20,568 nt of DNA from Frankiales bacterium (lineage in GTDB: Bacteria > Actinomycetota > Actinomycetes > Mycobacteriales > SCTD01). The stretch lies in assembly GCA_025965755.1 (NCBI GenBank), contig JAOPWI010000342.1, positions 1 to 20,568 of the forward strand, in the 5' to 3' direction. Below are positions 1-6,973 of the stretch, piece after piece (the stretch's first letter is position 1; the number at the start of each line of letters is the position of its first letter). A program made the position numbers and the translations under genes. The notes beneath the pieces are model-generated. The model saw only the letters and a list, made by a program, of their open reading frames with translations. It searched no databases and was not told the DNA's origin.

Positions 1-1007
1 CCACCGCAGACGGCACGACCGGGCAGACCGGCGTCGCCCCGGCACCCGGTCTGGACACCGGCACGCTGCCCGGGCCGGCCTCGGGCGACAGCGGCGCGGT
101 GCCGCTGCCCGACACCGCGCCGCTGGACGGCGCGTTCCTGCCGGGTCAGGCCCCGGCCGGCCCGGCGCCCGAGACGGCCGGCGACGAGCAGGCCCCGGTC
201 CCGCAGACCCGTCTCACGCCGGTCGCCGCCACGACCGGGAGCGTCGCGCAGTCGGTGTCCGGCGCCTTTGCGATCGTGGTGGGCGTCCTGCTGGTGCTGC
301 CGCTGCTGCTCGCGGCCCTGGCCAACGCAGCGGCCCGCACCCGGTACGCCGGCGGTCCCCGCCGGCCGCTCGGCCCGGTGCTGCGGGCGGCGGCCGGTGC
401 CGGCCGGGTTCCGACCCGCCCGTCGCGCACCGAGGTGTCCAGCCAGCGGCTGTCCTCGGCCGGGCTGCCGTCGGACGTCGCGTCGGCCGTCGCGGCGGCG
501 ATCGCCGAAGCCGTCACGTCCTCGCTGGCCGCCGCCGCCCCGGCCAGCACCACCCGCACGACCTCATCCCGCTCGTACGACCCCTCTGGAGCTGCTGCCG
601 TGAACCCGACCGCCACCCACCGTCTGTACCTGGGCCTGGGCGCCCTCGCCGTCGCGGCCCTGGCGGGCTTCATCGGCTGGTACCAGCTCTCCGGCAACCC
701 CCATGTCAACCAGCAGCTGCCCTACCTGGCCAGCGCGGGCGTCATCGTCGTCATCGCCTCGGCGATCGGCGGAGCGCTGCTCGTCGGCGACCAGCTGCGC
801 GGCGACGACCGGCGGATCGAGGAGCTCGAGGACGCCGTGCGCGAGCTGGCCGCGGTGCTCGCGCCCATGATCGAGGCGCCGGCCCGCCGGCCCGCCCGCC
901 CGACCGGGTACCAGGACGACGTGCTCGAGGCCGACGTCCTGGACGACAGCGCGCCGGCTCCCCGCCGGGTGCGCACCACCCGCGCGGTGGCCCGCCAGCA
1001 CGACTGA
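1..1007 (+). CDS. Ala/Pro-rich multi-pass membrane protein, 5' truncated
   Basis: The frame is open from the window edge to a TGA at 1005, so the true start lies upstream. I do not recognise the family. The N-terminal visible part is rich in Pro, Ala, Gly and Thr and looks extracytoplasmic. A hydrophobic segment follows at about 250-330 (SGAFAIVVGVLLVLPLLLAA), then an Arg/Ala-rich linker, then two more hydrophobic segments at about 620-680 and 725-785. The end is a charged helix (DRRIEELEDAVRELAAVLAP) and a basic tail. The composition changes at 600, where an in-frame GTG is preceded by GGAG with 8 bases between. The C-terminal 135 residues could therefore also be made as a separate two-TM protein. 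Role unknown. It converges on bldC across a strong hairpin. Confidence 0.6.
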   Translation, partial: TADGTTGQTGVAPAPGLDTGTLPGPASGDSGAVPLPDTAPLDGAFLPGQAPAGPAPETAGDEQAPVPQTRLTPVAATTGSVAQSVSGAFAIVVGVLLVLPLLLAALANAAARTRYAGGPRRPLGPVLRAAAGAGRVPTRPSRTEVSSQRLSSAGLPSDVASAVAAAIAEAVTSSLAAAAPASTTRTTSSRSYDPSGAAAVNPTATHRLYLGLGALAVAALAGFIGWYQLSGNPHVNQQLPYLASAGVIVVIASAIGGALLVGDQLRGDDRRIEELEDAVRELAAVLAPMIEAPARRPARPTGYQDDVLEADVLDDSAPAPRRVRTTRAVARQHD

Positions 1008-1020
1008 CCGGGCCCGGACA

Positions 1021-1070
1021 GCACGACGCCGGCGCGACCCCCGAGCAGGGAGTGGCGCCGGCGTCGGTGC
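1021..1070. terminator. Bidirectional hairpin between convergent genes
   Basis: GACGCCGGCGC (1025-1035) and GCGCCGGCGTC (1055-1065) are perfect 11-base inverted arms around a 19-base loop. GCAC/GTGC outside them adds 4 pairs past a one-base bulge. It lies in the 74-base gap between two converging stop codons. There is no T-run, which is usual for actinobacterial terminators. Read as a shared terminator. Confidence 0.65.
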
Positions 1071-1081
1071 GTGGCGAGGGG

Positions 1082-1288
1082 CTAGGCCTGGGGGCGCGGT
1101 GCCGGAATGCCGGCGAGCAGCGCGCGCACCTCGGCCTCGCGGTAGCGGCGGTGCCCGCCGAGAGTGCGGATCGAGGTCAGCTTGCCGGACTTCGCCCAGC
1201 GCGTGACCGTCTTCGGGTCGACCCGGAACATCGACGCGACCTCGGCCGGCGTCAGCAGGGCCTCGGCATCGGGGGTACGGGTGCTCAT
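1082..1288 (-). CDS. bldC: BldC-family MerR-like DNA-binding regulator
   Basis: A 68-residue protein made almost entirely of one winged helix-turn-helix domain. The sequence LLTPAEVASMFRVDPKTVTR, then WAKSGKLTSIRTLGGHRRYR and EAEVRALLAGIP, is the BldC signature and matches the Streptomyces protein nearly residue for residue, including its length. In Streptomyces BldC controls the onset of development by cooperative binding to direct repeats, without the effector domain of classical MerR proteins; its role here is inferred. ATG at 1288 is chosen because GAGAGGA lies 9 bases upstream and the protein then has the family length. Upstream is a 151-base gap with a 7-bp hairpin (1367-1384). The gene converges on the left-end membrane protein. 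Confidence 0.95.
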   Translation of the reverse strand: MSTRTPDAEALLTPAEVASMFRVDPKTVTRWAKSGKLTSIRTLGGHRRYREAEVRALLAGIPAPRPQA

Positions 1289-1366
1289 GGCGCGGGTCCT
1301 CTCGGAGGTTGAGCCGGCAAGCGCCTGCTCCGAACCCGATGGTGTCGGATGCCCGCTTTCTCCGGT

Positions 1367-1384
1367 ATGGCCCGGGCGGGCCAT
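1367..1384. other. 7-bp hairpin upstream of bldC
   Basis: ATGGCCC and GGGCCAT are perfect inverted arms around a 4-base loop. It lies 79 bases upstream of the bldC start and downstream of the next gene's stop. It could be an operator, a leader hairpin or part of a terminator; the sequence alone does not decide. Confidence 0.35.
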
Positions 1385-1415
1385 CTTCTGCCTAGTCACT
1401 GACCGCAGGAGCGTG

Positions 1416-1431
1416 CGGCCCGGCCGGGCCG
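1416..1431 (-). terminator. Palindrome just after the 1440-2312 gene
   Basis: CGGCCCGGCCGGGCCG is a perfect 16-base palindrome that can fold as a 6-bp stem with a GGCC loop. It starts 8 bases past the TAG stop at 1440-1442 when read on the minus strand. A terminator for that gene is the simplest reading. Confidence 0.4.
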
Positions 1432-1439
1432 GGGCCGGA

Positions 1440-2312
1440 CTAGTTGGCCGACTCGACGCCCTGCAGCGCCTTCATGCGGCCGAGCACCCGGCCGTACGCC
1501 CCGCCGGCCCGCGTCGTGTCTCCCTCGGCGAGCGCGGCCAGCGCGTCGGCGATGTCGCGCGCGGACTCGTCCTGGCGCAGCTCGGCGTCGTCGAGCAGCT
1601 CGACCAGGCCGCCGTAGTCGAGCTCGACCAGCGAGCGCGGGTGGAACTCCTCGAGCCACCGGCCGAGCTCCTCGACGCCGGCGGTCACCGCGCCGTCCTC
1701 GACCGTGCGGCGCAGCACGGCCAGGGCCCGGGCGACCCGGCGCCGGGCCCGGCTCATCGGCGTCCGGTAGAGCAGCTCCCGGCCGGTGCGCCGCCCGGGA
1801 GGAGCGCCGGCCCCGCGGCCCGGCTCCCCGAGCACGACGGTGCGCTCCTCCGGGTCGACCAGCACGAACCAGCGCAGCGGCACCTGCCAGGTGCTCGTCA
1901 GCACGTGCGTGCGCAGCGGCGCGCCGGCCGCGACCCGGTCGGCCTCCAGCTCCTCGGCCGCCGCCTCGGCGACCGCTCGCGGCACGAACGCGTCGGCCAC
2001 CTCGTCGGGCAGGTCCTCGCGGAAGGAGGCCAGCGACGCGGCCGCCCGCACCCGCAGGTTCCACGGGCACAGCAGCGTCACGCCGTCGACCTCGGTCACG
2101 AAGGCCTCCGGCTCCCCCTCGTGCGGCAGCGCGGGCACCAGACCGGCGAGCGCCTCCAGGGTCCGGCGGCGCTCCACCGCGGCGGCCTCGACCCGCGGCA
2201 GGGCACGGGACAGGTAGTCGGTCCACCGCTCGCGCTCGGCGTCCGCAAAGGCCGCCAGCGGCTCGTAGACCCGCAGCTGCGCGGCGTACGAGGGGGTGCC
2301 GGTCACGCTCAC
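1440..2312 (-). CDS. Conserved actinobacterial protein of unknown function (290 aa)
   Basis: No domain of known function is recognised. The protein is soluble, acidic and largely helical, with no signal peptide or membrane segment. It opens with SYAAQLRVYEPLAAFADAER. It has a central block with aromatic residues (CPWNLRVRAAASLASFREDL, residues about 85-105, and STWQVPLRWFVLVDPEERTV near 150) and an acidic C-terminal half. A similarly sized protein lies between bldC and the valine dehydrogenase gene in Streptomyces as I recall, so the position is probably conserved. GTG at 2312 is chosen; a second GTG lies two codons later at 2306. There is no clear Shine-Dalgarno, and a poor AACGAT box sits 6 bases upstream. 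It is divergent from the dehydrogenase across a 156-base gap with a 20-bp dyad. Confidence 0.85.
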   Translation of the reverse strand: MSVTGTPSYAAQLRVYEPLAAFADAERERWTDYLSRALPRVEAAAVERRRTLEALAGLVPALPHEGEPEAFVTEVDGVTLLCPWNLRVRAAASLASFREDLPDEVADAFVPRAVAEAAAEELEADRVAAGAPLRTHVLTSTWQVPLRWFVLVDPEERTVVLGEPGRGAGAPPGRRTGRELLYRTPMSRARRRVARALAVLRRTVEDGAVTAGVEELGRWLEEFHPRSLVELDYGGLVELLDDAELRQDESARDIADALAALAEGDTTRAGGAYGRVLGRMKALQGVESAN

Positions 2313-2323
2313 CGGGCGATCGT

Positions 2324-2343
2324 TGCACGGCGGCCGCTGTGCA
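2324..2343. promoter_or_regulatory. 20-bp near-perfect dyad in a divergent promoter region
   Basis: TGCACGGCGGCCGCTGTGCA is symmetric except for one mismatched pair. It is centred about 20 bases upstream of the minus-strand gene's start and about 40 bases before a plausible -10 box for the dehydrogenase. Position and symmetry suit an operator for a dimeric regulator. The regulator is unknown. Confidence 0.4.
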
Positions 2344-2374
2344 CCGGGCCGGTTCGGCACGGGCCGGCCGTCAC

Positions 2375-2380
2375 TAGGCT
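2375..2380 (+). promoter_or_regulatory. Candidate -10 box of the dehydrogenase gene
   Basis: TAGGCT fits the actinobacterial TANNNT consensus. The best -35 candidate (TTCGGC, 16 bases upstream) is poor. It would give a leader of about 80 bases. Confidence 0.35.
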
Positions 2381-2468
2381 GCGCGCCCCGGGGCACACCT
2401 CCCCCGGACCGCTGCCGCAGGCCGCCCGTCCCACCCGGCGGGCAGGCCCGGCCGACGAGAGGACCGCC

Positions 2469-3572
2469 ATGAGCGTCTTCGAGCGCACCGACCACCTGCA
2501 GGACGCCGGCCACGAGCAGGTGATCTTCTGCCAGGACCGCGCCAGCGGCCTGAAGGCGATCATCGCCATCTGGTCGACCGCCCTCGGCCCGGCCCTCGGG
2601 GGCACCCGCTTCTACCCGTACGCCAGCGAGGACGACGCCCTGCGCGACGTGCTCCAGCTGTCCCGCGCGATGGCCTACAAGGCGGCCTGCGCGGGCCTGG
2701 ACCTCGGCGGCGGCAAGGCCGTCATCCTCGGCGAGCCGACGCGGGACAAGACCGAGGCGCTGCTGCGGGCGTACGGCCGCTTCGTCGAGTCGCTCGGCGG
2801 CCGCTACTACACGGCCTGCGACATCGGGACCTACGTGCAGGACATGGACGTGATCGCCCGGGAGACGCGGTTCGTCACCGGGCGGTCGGTCGAGCAGGGC
2901 GGCGCCGGTGACAGCGCGGTGCTGACGGCGTTCGGGGTCTTCCAGGCGATGCGGGCGGCCGCCGAGCACACCTGGGGGGCGCCCAGCCTGGCCGGCCGCC
3001 GGGTCGGCGTGGAGGGCGTGGGCAAGGTCGGCGGCCAGCTGGTGCGCCACCTGCTCGAGGACGGCGCCCGCGTCGTCGTCAGCGACGTCAGCGCCGCGGC
3101 GGTCGAGCGGCTCGTCGCCGCCCACCCGTCCGTCGAGGTCGCCGGGGTCGCCGAGCTGCCGACGCTGGACCTGGACGTCTACGCGCCGTGCGCCCTCGGC
3201 GGCTCGCTCACCGACGAGCTGGTGCCGCAGCTGCGGGCGGCCGTCGTCTGCGGGGCGGCCAACAACCAGCTGCAGCACCCGGGCGTGGAGAAGGCGCTGG
3301 CCGATCGGGGGGTGCTCTACGCCCCCGACTACGTCGCCAACGCCGGCGGCGTCATCCAGGTCGGCGACGAGGCGGTGCACGCCTCCCGGGGGGGCTTCCG
3401 GTTCGAGCGGGCCCAGGCGGCGGCGGCCCGGATCTACGACACCAGCCTGGAGGTCTTCCGCCTGGCCGATCGCGAGGGCGTTCCGCCGGCGGTGGCGGCG
3501 GACCGGCTCGCCGAGCGGCGGATGGCCGACGTGAGCCGGCTGCGCGGCGTTCTGCTGCCCGGACGGCCCTGA
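2469..3572 (+). CDS. Leucine/valine-type amino acid dehydrogenase
   Basis: A 367-residue cytoplasmic Glu/Leu/Phe/Val dehydrogenase. Enzymes of this family reversibly deaminate a branched-chain amino acid to its 2-oxo acid with NAD+. The catalytic domain shows GPALGGTRFYPY (40-51), Lys71 in MAYKAACAG, Lys83 in GLDLGGGKAVI and Asp118 in TACDIGTYVQDMD, matching the substrate-binding and catalytic Lys/Asp set of leucine dehydrogenase. The Rossmann domain has GVGKVG (183-188) and Asp206 at the end of the second strand, favouring NAD over NADP. NAGGVIQVGDE follows. ATG at 2469 has GAGAGG 6 bases upstream. The Streptomyces gene at this position is valine dehydrogenase (vdh), so Val/Leu is the likely substrate, but Leu and Val specificity cannot be told apart by eye. 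Confidence 0.92.
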   Translation: MSVFERTDHLQDAGHEQVIFCQDRASGLKAIIAIWSTALGPALGGTRFYPYASEDDALRDVLQLSRAMAYKAACAGLDLGGGKAVILGEPTRDKTEALLRAYGRFVESLGGRYYTACDIGTYVQDMDVIARETRFVTGRSVEQGGAGDSAVLTAFGVFQAMRAAAEHTWGAPSLAGRRVGVEGVGKVGGQLVRHLLEDGARVVVSDVSAAAVERLVAAHPSVEVAGVAELPTLDLDVYAPCALGGSLTDELVPQLRAAVVCGAANNQLQHPGVEKALADRGVLYAPDYVANAGGVIQVGDEAVHASRGGFRFERAQAAAARIYDTSLEVFRLADREGVPPAVAADRLAERRMADVSRLRGVLLPGRP

Positions 3573-3609
3573 CCGGGCCGCTGACCGCACGGGCGGCGCC
3601 GCGACCAGG

Positions 3610-3643
3610 TAGCGTGTCGGGAGGAGAGTCAGACACGACTCCC
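3610..3643 (+). promoter_or_regulatory. Candidate -10 box and leader hairpin of the DUF3073 gene
   Basis: TAGCGT (3610-3615) fits a -10 box. Just past it GAGTC (3626-3630) and GACTC (3637-3641) form a 5-bp stem with loop AGACAC. A competing pairing is possible: GTGTC (3614-3618) with GACAC (3632-3636). The leader would be about 95 bases. No known riboswitch is recognised. Confidence 0.3.
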
Positions 3644-3716
3644 CAGAGATCTTGTCCGCGCATCAGGGTCGGGCTGGCGCTTCCGCCGGCCCTCGTCGCA
3701 TCGAGGGGGTCGAGCC

Positions 3717-3908
3717 ATGGGGCGCGGCCGTGCCAAGGCCAAGCAGACGAAGGTTGCGCGCGAGCTGAAGTACAGCGTCGCCGACCTCGACGCCGAGCGG
3801 CTCAAGGCCGAGCTCTCCGGTGCTGCCCCGTCGCCGTTCCGTCCCGCCGTGGACGTGGACGACGACGAGACCGACGACCCGTACGCTCCGGCGGACGACG
3901 ACCGCTAG
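3717..3908 (+). CDS. DUF3073 family small protein
   Basis: A 63-residue protein with the N-terminal signature MGRGRAKAKQTKVARELKYS, followed by DLDAERLKAEL and an acidic Asp-rich tail (DVDDDETDDPYAPADDDR). The start is basic and the end strongly acidic, with no hydrophobic segment, so it should be a soluble, partly disordered protein. DUF3073 proteins are confined to actinobacteria and lack an assigned function. Next to purM/purF is their usual place in Streptomyces and Mycobacterium as I recall, though here the gene faces purM tail to tail. The ATG has GAGGGGG 5 bases upstream. Confidence 0.92.
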   Translation: MGRGRAKAKQTKVARELKYSVADLDAERLKAELSGAAPSPFRPAVDVDDDETDDPYAPADDDR

Positions 3909-3989
3909 CCGGTCCTCGCCGTCCGGGCGGGCGGGTTGCCGGCAGGTGTCGGCAGGTGCAGGCAGTCGCCTGCAGCTCCCGGCGGTGCC

Positions 3990-4140
3990 GGCTGTCCCGC
4001 GGGCGCTGTCCGCCGGGCGCTGTCCCGCGGGCGCTGTCGTGCGGTGCCGGCTGTCCCGGGCGCTTTCAGCGGCTCAGGCTGTCCCGCGGGCGCCGTCCTG
4101 GCGCTTGGGCGCGGCTCAGGCTGTCCCGCGGGCGCCGTCC
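3990..4140. repeat. GC-rich degenerate repeats with a 42-bp period duplication
   Basis: Variants of GCTGTCCCGCGGGCGC recur at least six times between 3991 and 4140. The last two belong to identical 30-base copies at 4069-4098 and 4111-4140, offset by 42 bases. The stretch lies between two converging genes and shows no credible coding frame. It looks like local tandem expansion. Confidence 0.7.
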
Positions 4141-4146
4141 CGCGAC

Positions 4147-4195
4147 GATCTGCGGCCTGACCGGGGGCGTCGCCGGCCCGGCCAGACCGCAGATC
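4147..4195. terminator. Long hairpin between DUF3073 and purM
   Basis: GATCTGCGG (4147-4155) pairs perfectly with CCGCAGATC (4187-4195). Inside, CTGACCGGG pairs with CCCGGCCAG with one mismatch, giving about 17 pairs in a 49-base hairpin. It ends 9 bases before the purM stop. Its place between two converging genes suits a bidirectional terminator. Confidence 0.7.
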
Positions 4196-4204
4196 CTCCA
4201 GCGC

Positions 4205-5251
4205 TCAGGCCGGGTGGTTGCCCATCAGCGTGACGCGGCCGTCGCCGGCGGTGACCTCGCCGAGCACCCAGGCCGGCACGTGTCGGGCGGTGAGCAGGGC
4301 CAGCGCCCGGTCGACGTCCTCGGCCGGCAGCAACGCCACCATGCCGACGCCCATGTTGAAAGTGCGCTCCATCTCGGCCTGCTCGACCTTGCCGCGGGAC
4401 TCCACCAGCCCGAACACCGGCGGCGGCGACCAGCTCGCCCGGTCCAGCGTCGCCGACAGGTGCTCGGGCATGACGCGGGCCAGGTTGGCGGCCAGCCCAC
4501 CCCCGGTGATGTGGGAGAACGCGTGCACGCCGGTCTCGGCGATCAGCGACAGGCAGTCCTTGGCGTAGATGCGCGTCGGCGTGAGCAGCTCCTCGCCGAG
4601 CGAGCGCCCCAGCTCCTCCATCTCCGCGTCCAGCCGCAGCCGGGCGCCCTGGAGCAGCACGTGGCGCACCAGCGAGAAGCCGTTGGAGTGCACGCCGGAG
4701 GACGCCATCGCCACCACCACGTCGCCCTCGCGGACCCGCTCGGAGCCCAGAACGGCGTCCGCCTCGACGACGCCCACTCCGGTGCCGGCGATGTCGTAGG
4801 CGTCGTCGGCCATGAGCCCCGGGTGCTCCGCCGTCTCGCCGCCGACCAGCGCGCAGCCGGCCATCTCGCAGCCCACGGCGATGCCCCCGACGATCTCCGC
4901 GACGCGCTCGGGCACGACGCGGCCGACCGCGATGTAGTCCTGCATGAACAGCGGCTCGGCGCCGCAGACGACAAGGTCGTCGACGACCATGCCGACCAGG
5001 TCGATGCCGACCGTGTCGTGCTTGTCCATCGCCTGCGCGATCGCGATCTTGGTGCCCACGCCGTCGGTGCTGCTGGCGAGCAGCGGGTCGCGGTAGCGCT
5101 TGGTGTCCAGGCGGAACAGCCCGGCGAACCCCCCGAGCCCGCCGACCACCTCGGGCCGGTTGGCCCGGGCGATCCGGCCCTTCATCAGCTCGACCGCGCG
5201 GTCGCCGGCCTCGATGTCGACGCCGGCCGAGGCGTACGAGGAGCCGGTCAC
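4205..5251 (-). CDS. purM: Phosphoribosylformylglycinamidine cyclo-ligase (AIR synthetase)
   Basis: A 348-residue cytosolic enzyme that closes the imidazole ring of FGAM with ATP to give AIR, step five of purine synthesis. Full family length. It opens with SYASAGVDIEAGDRAVELMK and has the nucleotide-binding STDGVGTKIAIA (61-72), then GIDLVGMVVDDLVVCGAEPL, the GGETAEHPG loop and ASSGVHSNGFSLVR, all typical of PurM and of the PurM/PurL superfamily fold. The GTG start at 5251 overlaps the purF stop in a GTGA, with no independent Shine-Dalgarno, so translation is probably coupled to purF. It is the last gene of the minus-strand run and is followed by the hairpin at 4147-4195. Confidence 0.97.
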   Translation of the reverse strand: MTGSSYASAGVDIEAGDRAVELMKGRIARANRPEVVGGLGGFAGLFRLDTKRYRDPLLASSTDGVGTKIAIAQAMDKHDTVGIDLVGMVVDDLVVCGAEPLFMQDYIAVGRVVPERVAEIVGGIAVGCEMAGCALVGGETAEHPGLMADDAYDIAGTGVGVVEADAVLGSERVREGDVVVAMASSGVHSNGFSLVRHVLLQGARLRLDAEMEELGRSLGEELLTPTRIYAKDCLSLIAETGVHAFSHITGGGLAANLARVMPEHLSATLDRASWSPPPVFGLVESRGKVEQAEMERTFNMGVGMVALLPAEDVDRALALLTARHVPAWVLGEVTAGDGRVTLMGNHPA

Positions 5252-6876
5252 GGGCGCTGCAGCGCGTCGACCGCGCCGGGGCCCGGGAGAACCGCGTCCA
5301 TGCGGTCGACCGACGCGATGCCGTTGTGGATCACGGTCGCTCCGTCGGGCAGGTGGTCATGGTCGGCCGGGCTGGTCCGGCCCTCGTCGCGTGCCACCTT
5401 GGCGGTGATGCCCTCCAGGACGTGCTTGCCGATGAGGTCGGCCTGCGGGACGACAATGGGATAGCTGCCGGTGAAACAGGCCCGGCACAGCTGCTCGGCC
5501 GGCTGGCGGCTGGCCTCGGTCAGGCCCTCGAGCGAGACGAACGCCAGCGAGTCGGCGCCGATCGACTGGCGGATCTGCTCGACCCCGAGGCCGCTGGCGA
5601 TGAGCTCCGCCCGGCTGGCGAAGTCGATGCCGTAGAAGCACGGCCACATGACCGGCGGGCTGGAGATGCGGACGTGCACCTCGGCGGCGCCGGCCTCGCG
5701 CAGCATCCGCACCAGCGCGCGCTGGGTGTTGCCACGCACGATCGAGTCGTCGACCACGACCAGCCGCTTGCCCTTGATGACCTCGCGCAGCGGGTTGAGC
5801 TTGAGCCGGATGCCCAGCTGCCGGATGGTCTGGCTGGGCTGGATGAAGGTCCGGCCGACGTAGGCGTTCTTGACGAGCCCCATGCCGTACGGGATGCCGC
5901 TCGCCTCGGCGTAGCCGACCGCCGCCGGGGTGCCGGACTCGGGCACGGGGATCACCAGGTCGGCGACGGCCGGCGCCTCGTGCGCGAGCAGGCGACCGAC
6001 CTCGACGCGGGTCTCGTGCACCGAGCGCCCGGCGATCGAGGTGTCCGGGCGGGCCAGGTAGACGTACTCGAACAGGCAGCCCTTGGGGTCGGCCTCGGCG
6101 AAGCGCTGGGAGCGCACGCCGTGCTCGTCGATGGCCAGCAGCTCCCCCGGCTCGACCTCGCGGACGAAGCTCGCGCCGACGATGTCCAGCGCGGCGCTCT
6201 CGCTCGCCACGACCCAGCCGCGCTCCAGGCGGCCGAGCACCAGGGGGCGGACGCCGTGCGGGTCCCGCGCGGCGTACAGCGTGTGGTCGTCCATGAAGAC
6301 GAGGGAGAACGCGCCCTTGAGCGTCGGCAGGACCTTGCGCGCGGACACCTCCGGGGAGGTGTCGCCGCTCGCGATGAGCGTGGTGATGAGGTCGGAGTCG
6401 GTCGTCGCGCCGAGGCCGCGCAGGCGCGGGTCGAGCAGCGCGACCTCGCGGGCCAGCTCGGAGGTGTTGGTCAGGTTGCCGTTGTGCCCGAGGGCCAGGC
6501 TGCTGCCGCCCGGGAGGGTGCGAAACGACGGCTGGGCGTTCTCCCACGTCGAGGAGCCGGTCGTGGAGTAGCGGGTGTGGCCGATCGCCAGGTGGCCCTT
6601 GAGGCTGGACAGGATCGCCTCGTCGAAGACCTGGGAGACCAGGCCGAGCTCCTTGTAGACGAGGACCGCGCTGCCGTCGCTGACCGCCATGCCGGCGGCC
6701 TCCTGGCCGCGGTGCTGCAGGGCGTACAGGCCGTAGTAGGTCAGCTTCGCGACGTCCTCGCCAGGAGCCCAGACGCCGAAGACGCCGCACTCCTCGCCCA
6801 CGGGGCGCTCGGGCTGGACGTCGTCGTCGGTGCTGTCACTCAACGGGTCGTGCGCGGTGCCGGGTGCGACGGGCAC
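5248..6876 (-). CDS. purF: Amidophosphoribosyltransferase
   Basis: A 542-residue enzyme for the first committed step: PRPP plus glutamine gives 5-phosphoribosylamine. The glutaminase half starts at Cys30 (GEECGVFGVW), the N-terminal nucleophile after propeptide removal. The propeptide of 29 residues is longer than the 11 of the Bacillus enzyme. RYSTTG (102-107) and HNGNLTN (131-137) line the glutamine site. The phosphoribosyltransferase half has the PRPP motif VVVDDSIVRGNT (373-384). Cys267, Cys413, Cys464 and Cys467 match the 4Fe-4S ligands of the Bacillus-type enzyme, so this is the oxygen-sensitive, iron-sulfur class. GTG at 6876 has GAGGAG 7 bases upstream. A TACACT box lies about 45 bases upstream, so purF-purM is probably its own transcription unit. 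Confidence 0.97.
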   Translation of the reverse strand: MPVAPGTAHDPLSDSTDDDVQPERPVGEECGVFGVWAPGEDVAKLTYYGLYALQHRGQEAAGMAVSDGSAVLVYKELGLVSQVFDEAILSSLKGHLAIGHTRYSTTGSSTWENAQPSFRTLPGGSSLALGHNGNLTNTSELAREVALLDPRLRGLGATTDSDLITTLIASGDTSPEVSARKVLPTLKGAFSLVFMDDHTLYAARDPHGVRPLVLGRLERGWVVASESAALDIVGASFVREVEPGELLAIDEHGVRSQRFAEADPKGCLFEYVYLARPDTSIAGRSVHETRVEVGRLLAHEAPAVADLVIPVPESGTPAAVGYAEASGIPYGMGLVKNAYVGRTFIQPSQTIRQLGIRLKLNPLREVIKGKRLVVVDDSIVRGNTQRALVRMLREAGAAEVHVRISSPPVMWPCFYGIDFASRAELIASGLGVEQIRQSIGADSLAFVSLEGLTEASRQPAEQLCRACFTGSYPIVVPQADLIGKHVLEGITAKVARDEGRTSPADHDHLPDGATVIHNGIASVDRMDAVLPGPGAVDALQRP

Positions 6877-6919
6877 GCGGGAGCTCCTCGAGCGGGGGGC
6901 GGCGGGGAAGGCCTGGCCG

Positions 6920-6925
6920 AGTGTA
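6920..6925 (-). promoter_or_regulatory. Candidate -10 box of purF-purM
   Basis: On the minus strand the sequence reads TACACT, a good TANNNT match. It gives a leader of about 37 bases with a proper Shine-Dalgarno. There is no convincing -35 box, and the preceding terminator-like hairpin covers that position. Confidence 0.55.
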
Positions 6926-6927
6926 CC

Positions 6928-6956
6928 GGCGCGCTGACCGCCGCCCGGAGCGCGCC
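6928..6956 (-). terminator. Hairpin downstream of the acyl-CoA synthetase gene
   Basis: GGCGCGCT (6928-6935) and AGCGCGCC (6949-6956) are perfect 8-base arms with a 13-base loop. A 12-base palindrome, GGCGGCGCCGCC (6962-6973), sits between it and the TGA stop. It probably ends the upstream transcript just before the purF -10 box. Confidence 0.5.
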
Positions 6957-6973
6957 TGCGGGGCGGCGCCGCC

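Noticed and set aside
268..603. Cys/Arg/Pro-rich 111-codon open frame inside the left-end gene.
   Set aside because: It is a frame-shifted reading of the membrane protein; the rich Cys and Arg content is typical of a +1 frame over Leu/Ala codons.
2313..3590. Minus-strand extension of the 1440-2312 gene to a 716-residue protein.
   Set aside because: The extension is antisense to the dehydrogenase gene and lacks protein-like composition; GTG at 2312 gives a natural N-terminus.
3990..4140. Repeats considered as a CRISPR array.
   Set aside because: Units are degenerate and contiguous or 12 bases apart, without uniform spacers, and no cas gene is present.
3188..5464. A 758-codon plus-strand open frame across the repeats and purM.
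   Set aside because: It overlaps dehydrogenase, DUF3073 and purM in wrong frames. The reading of the repeat region is low-complexity.
6877..6973. The purF upstream region considered for a purine or PRPP riboswitch.
   Set aside because: The predicted leader is only about 37 bases and the gap 97 bases; no conserved purine-riboswitch core is seen.
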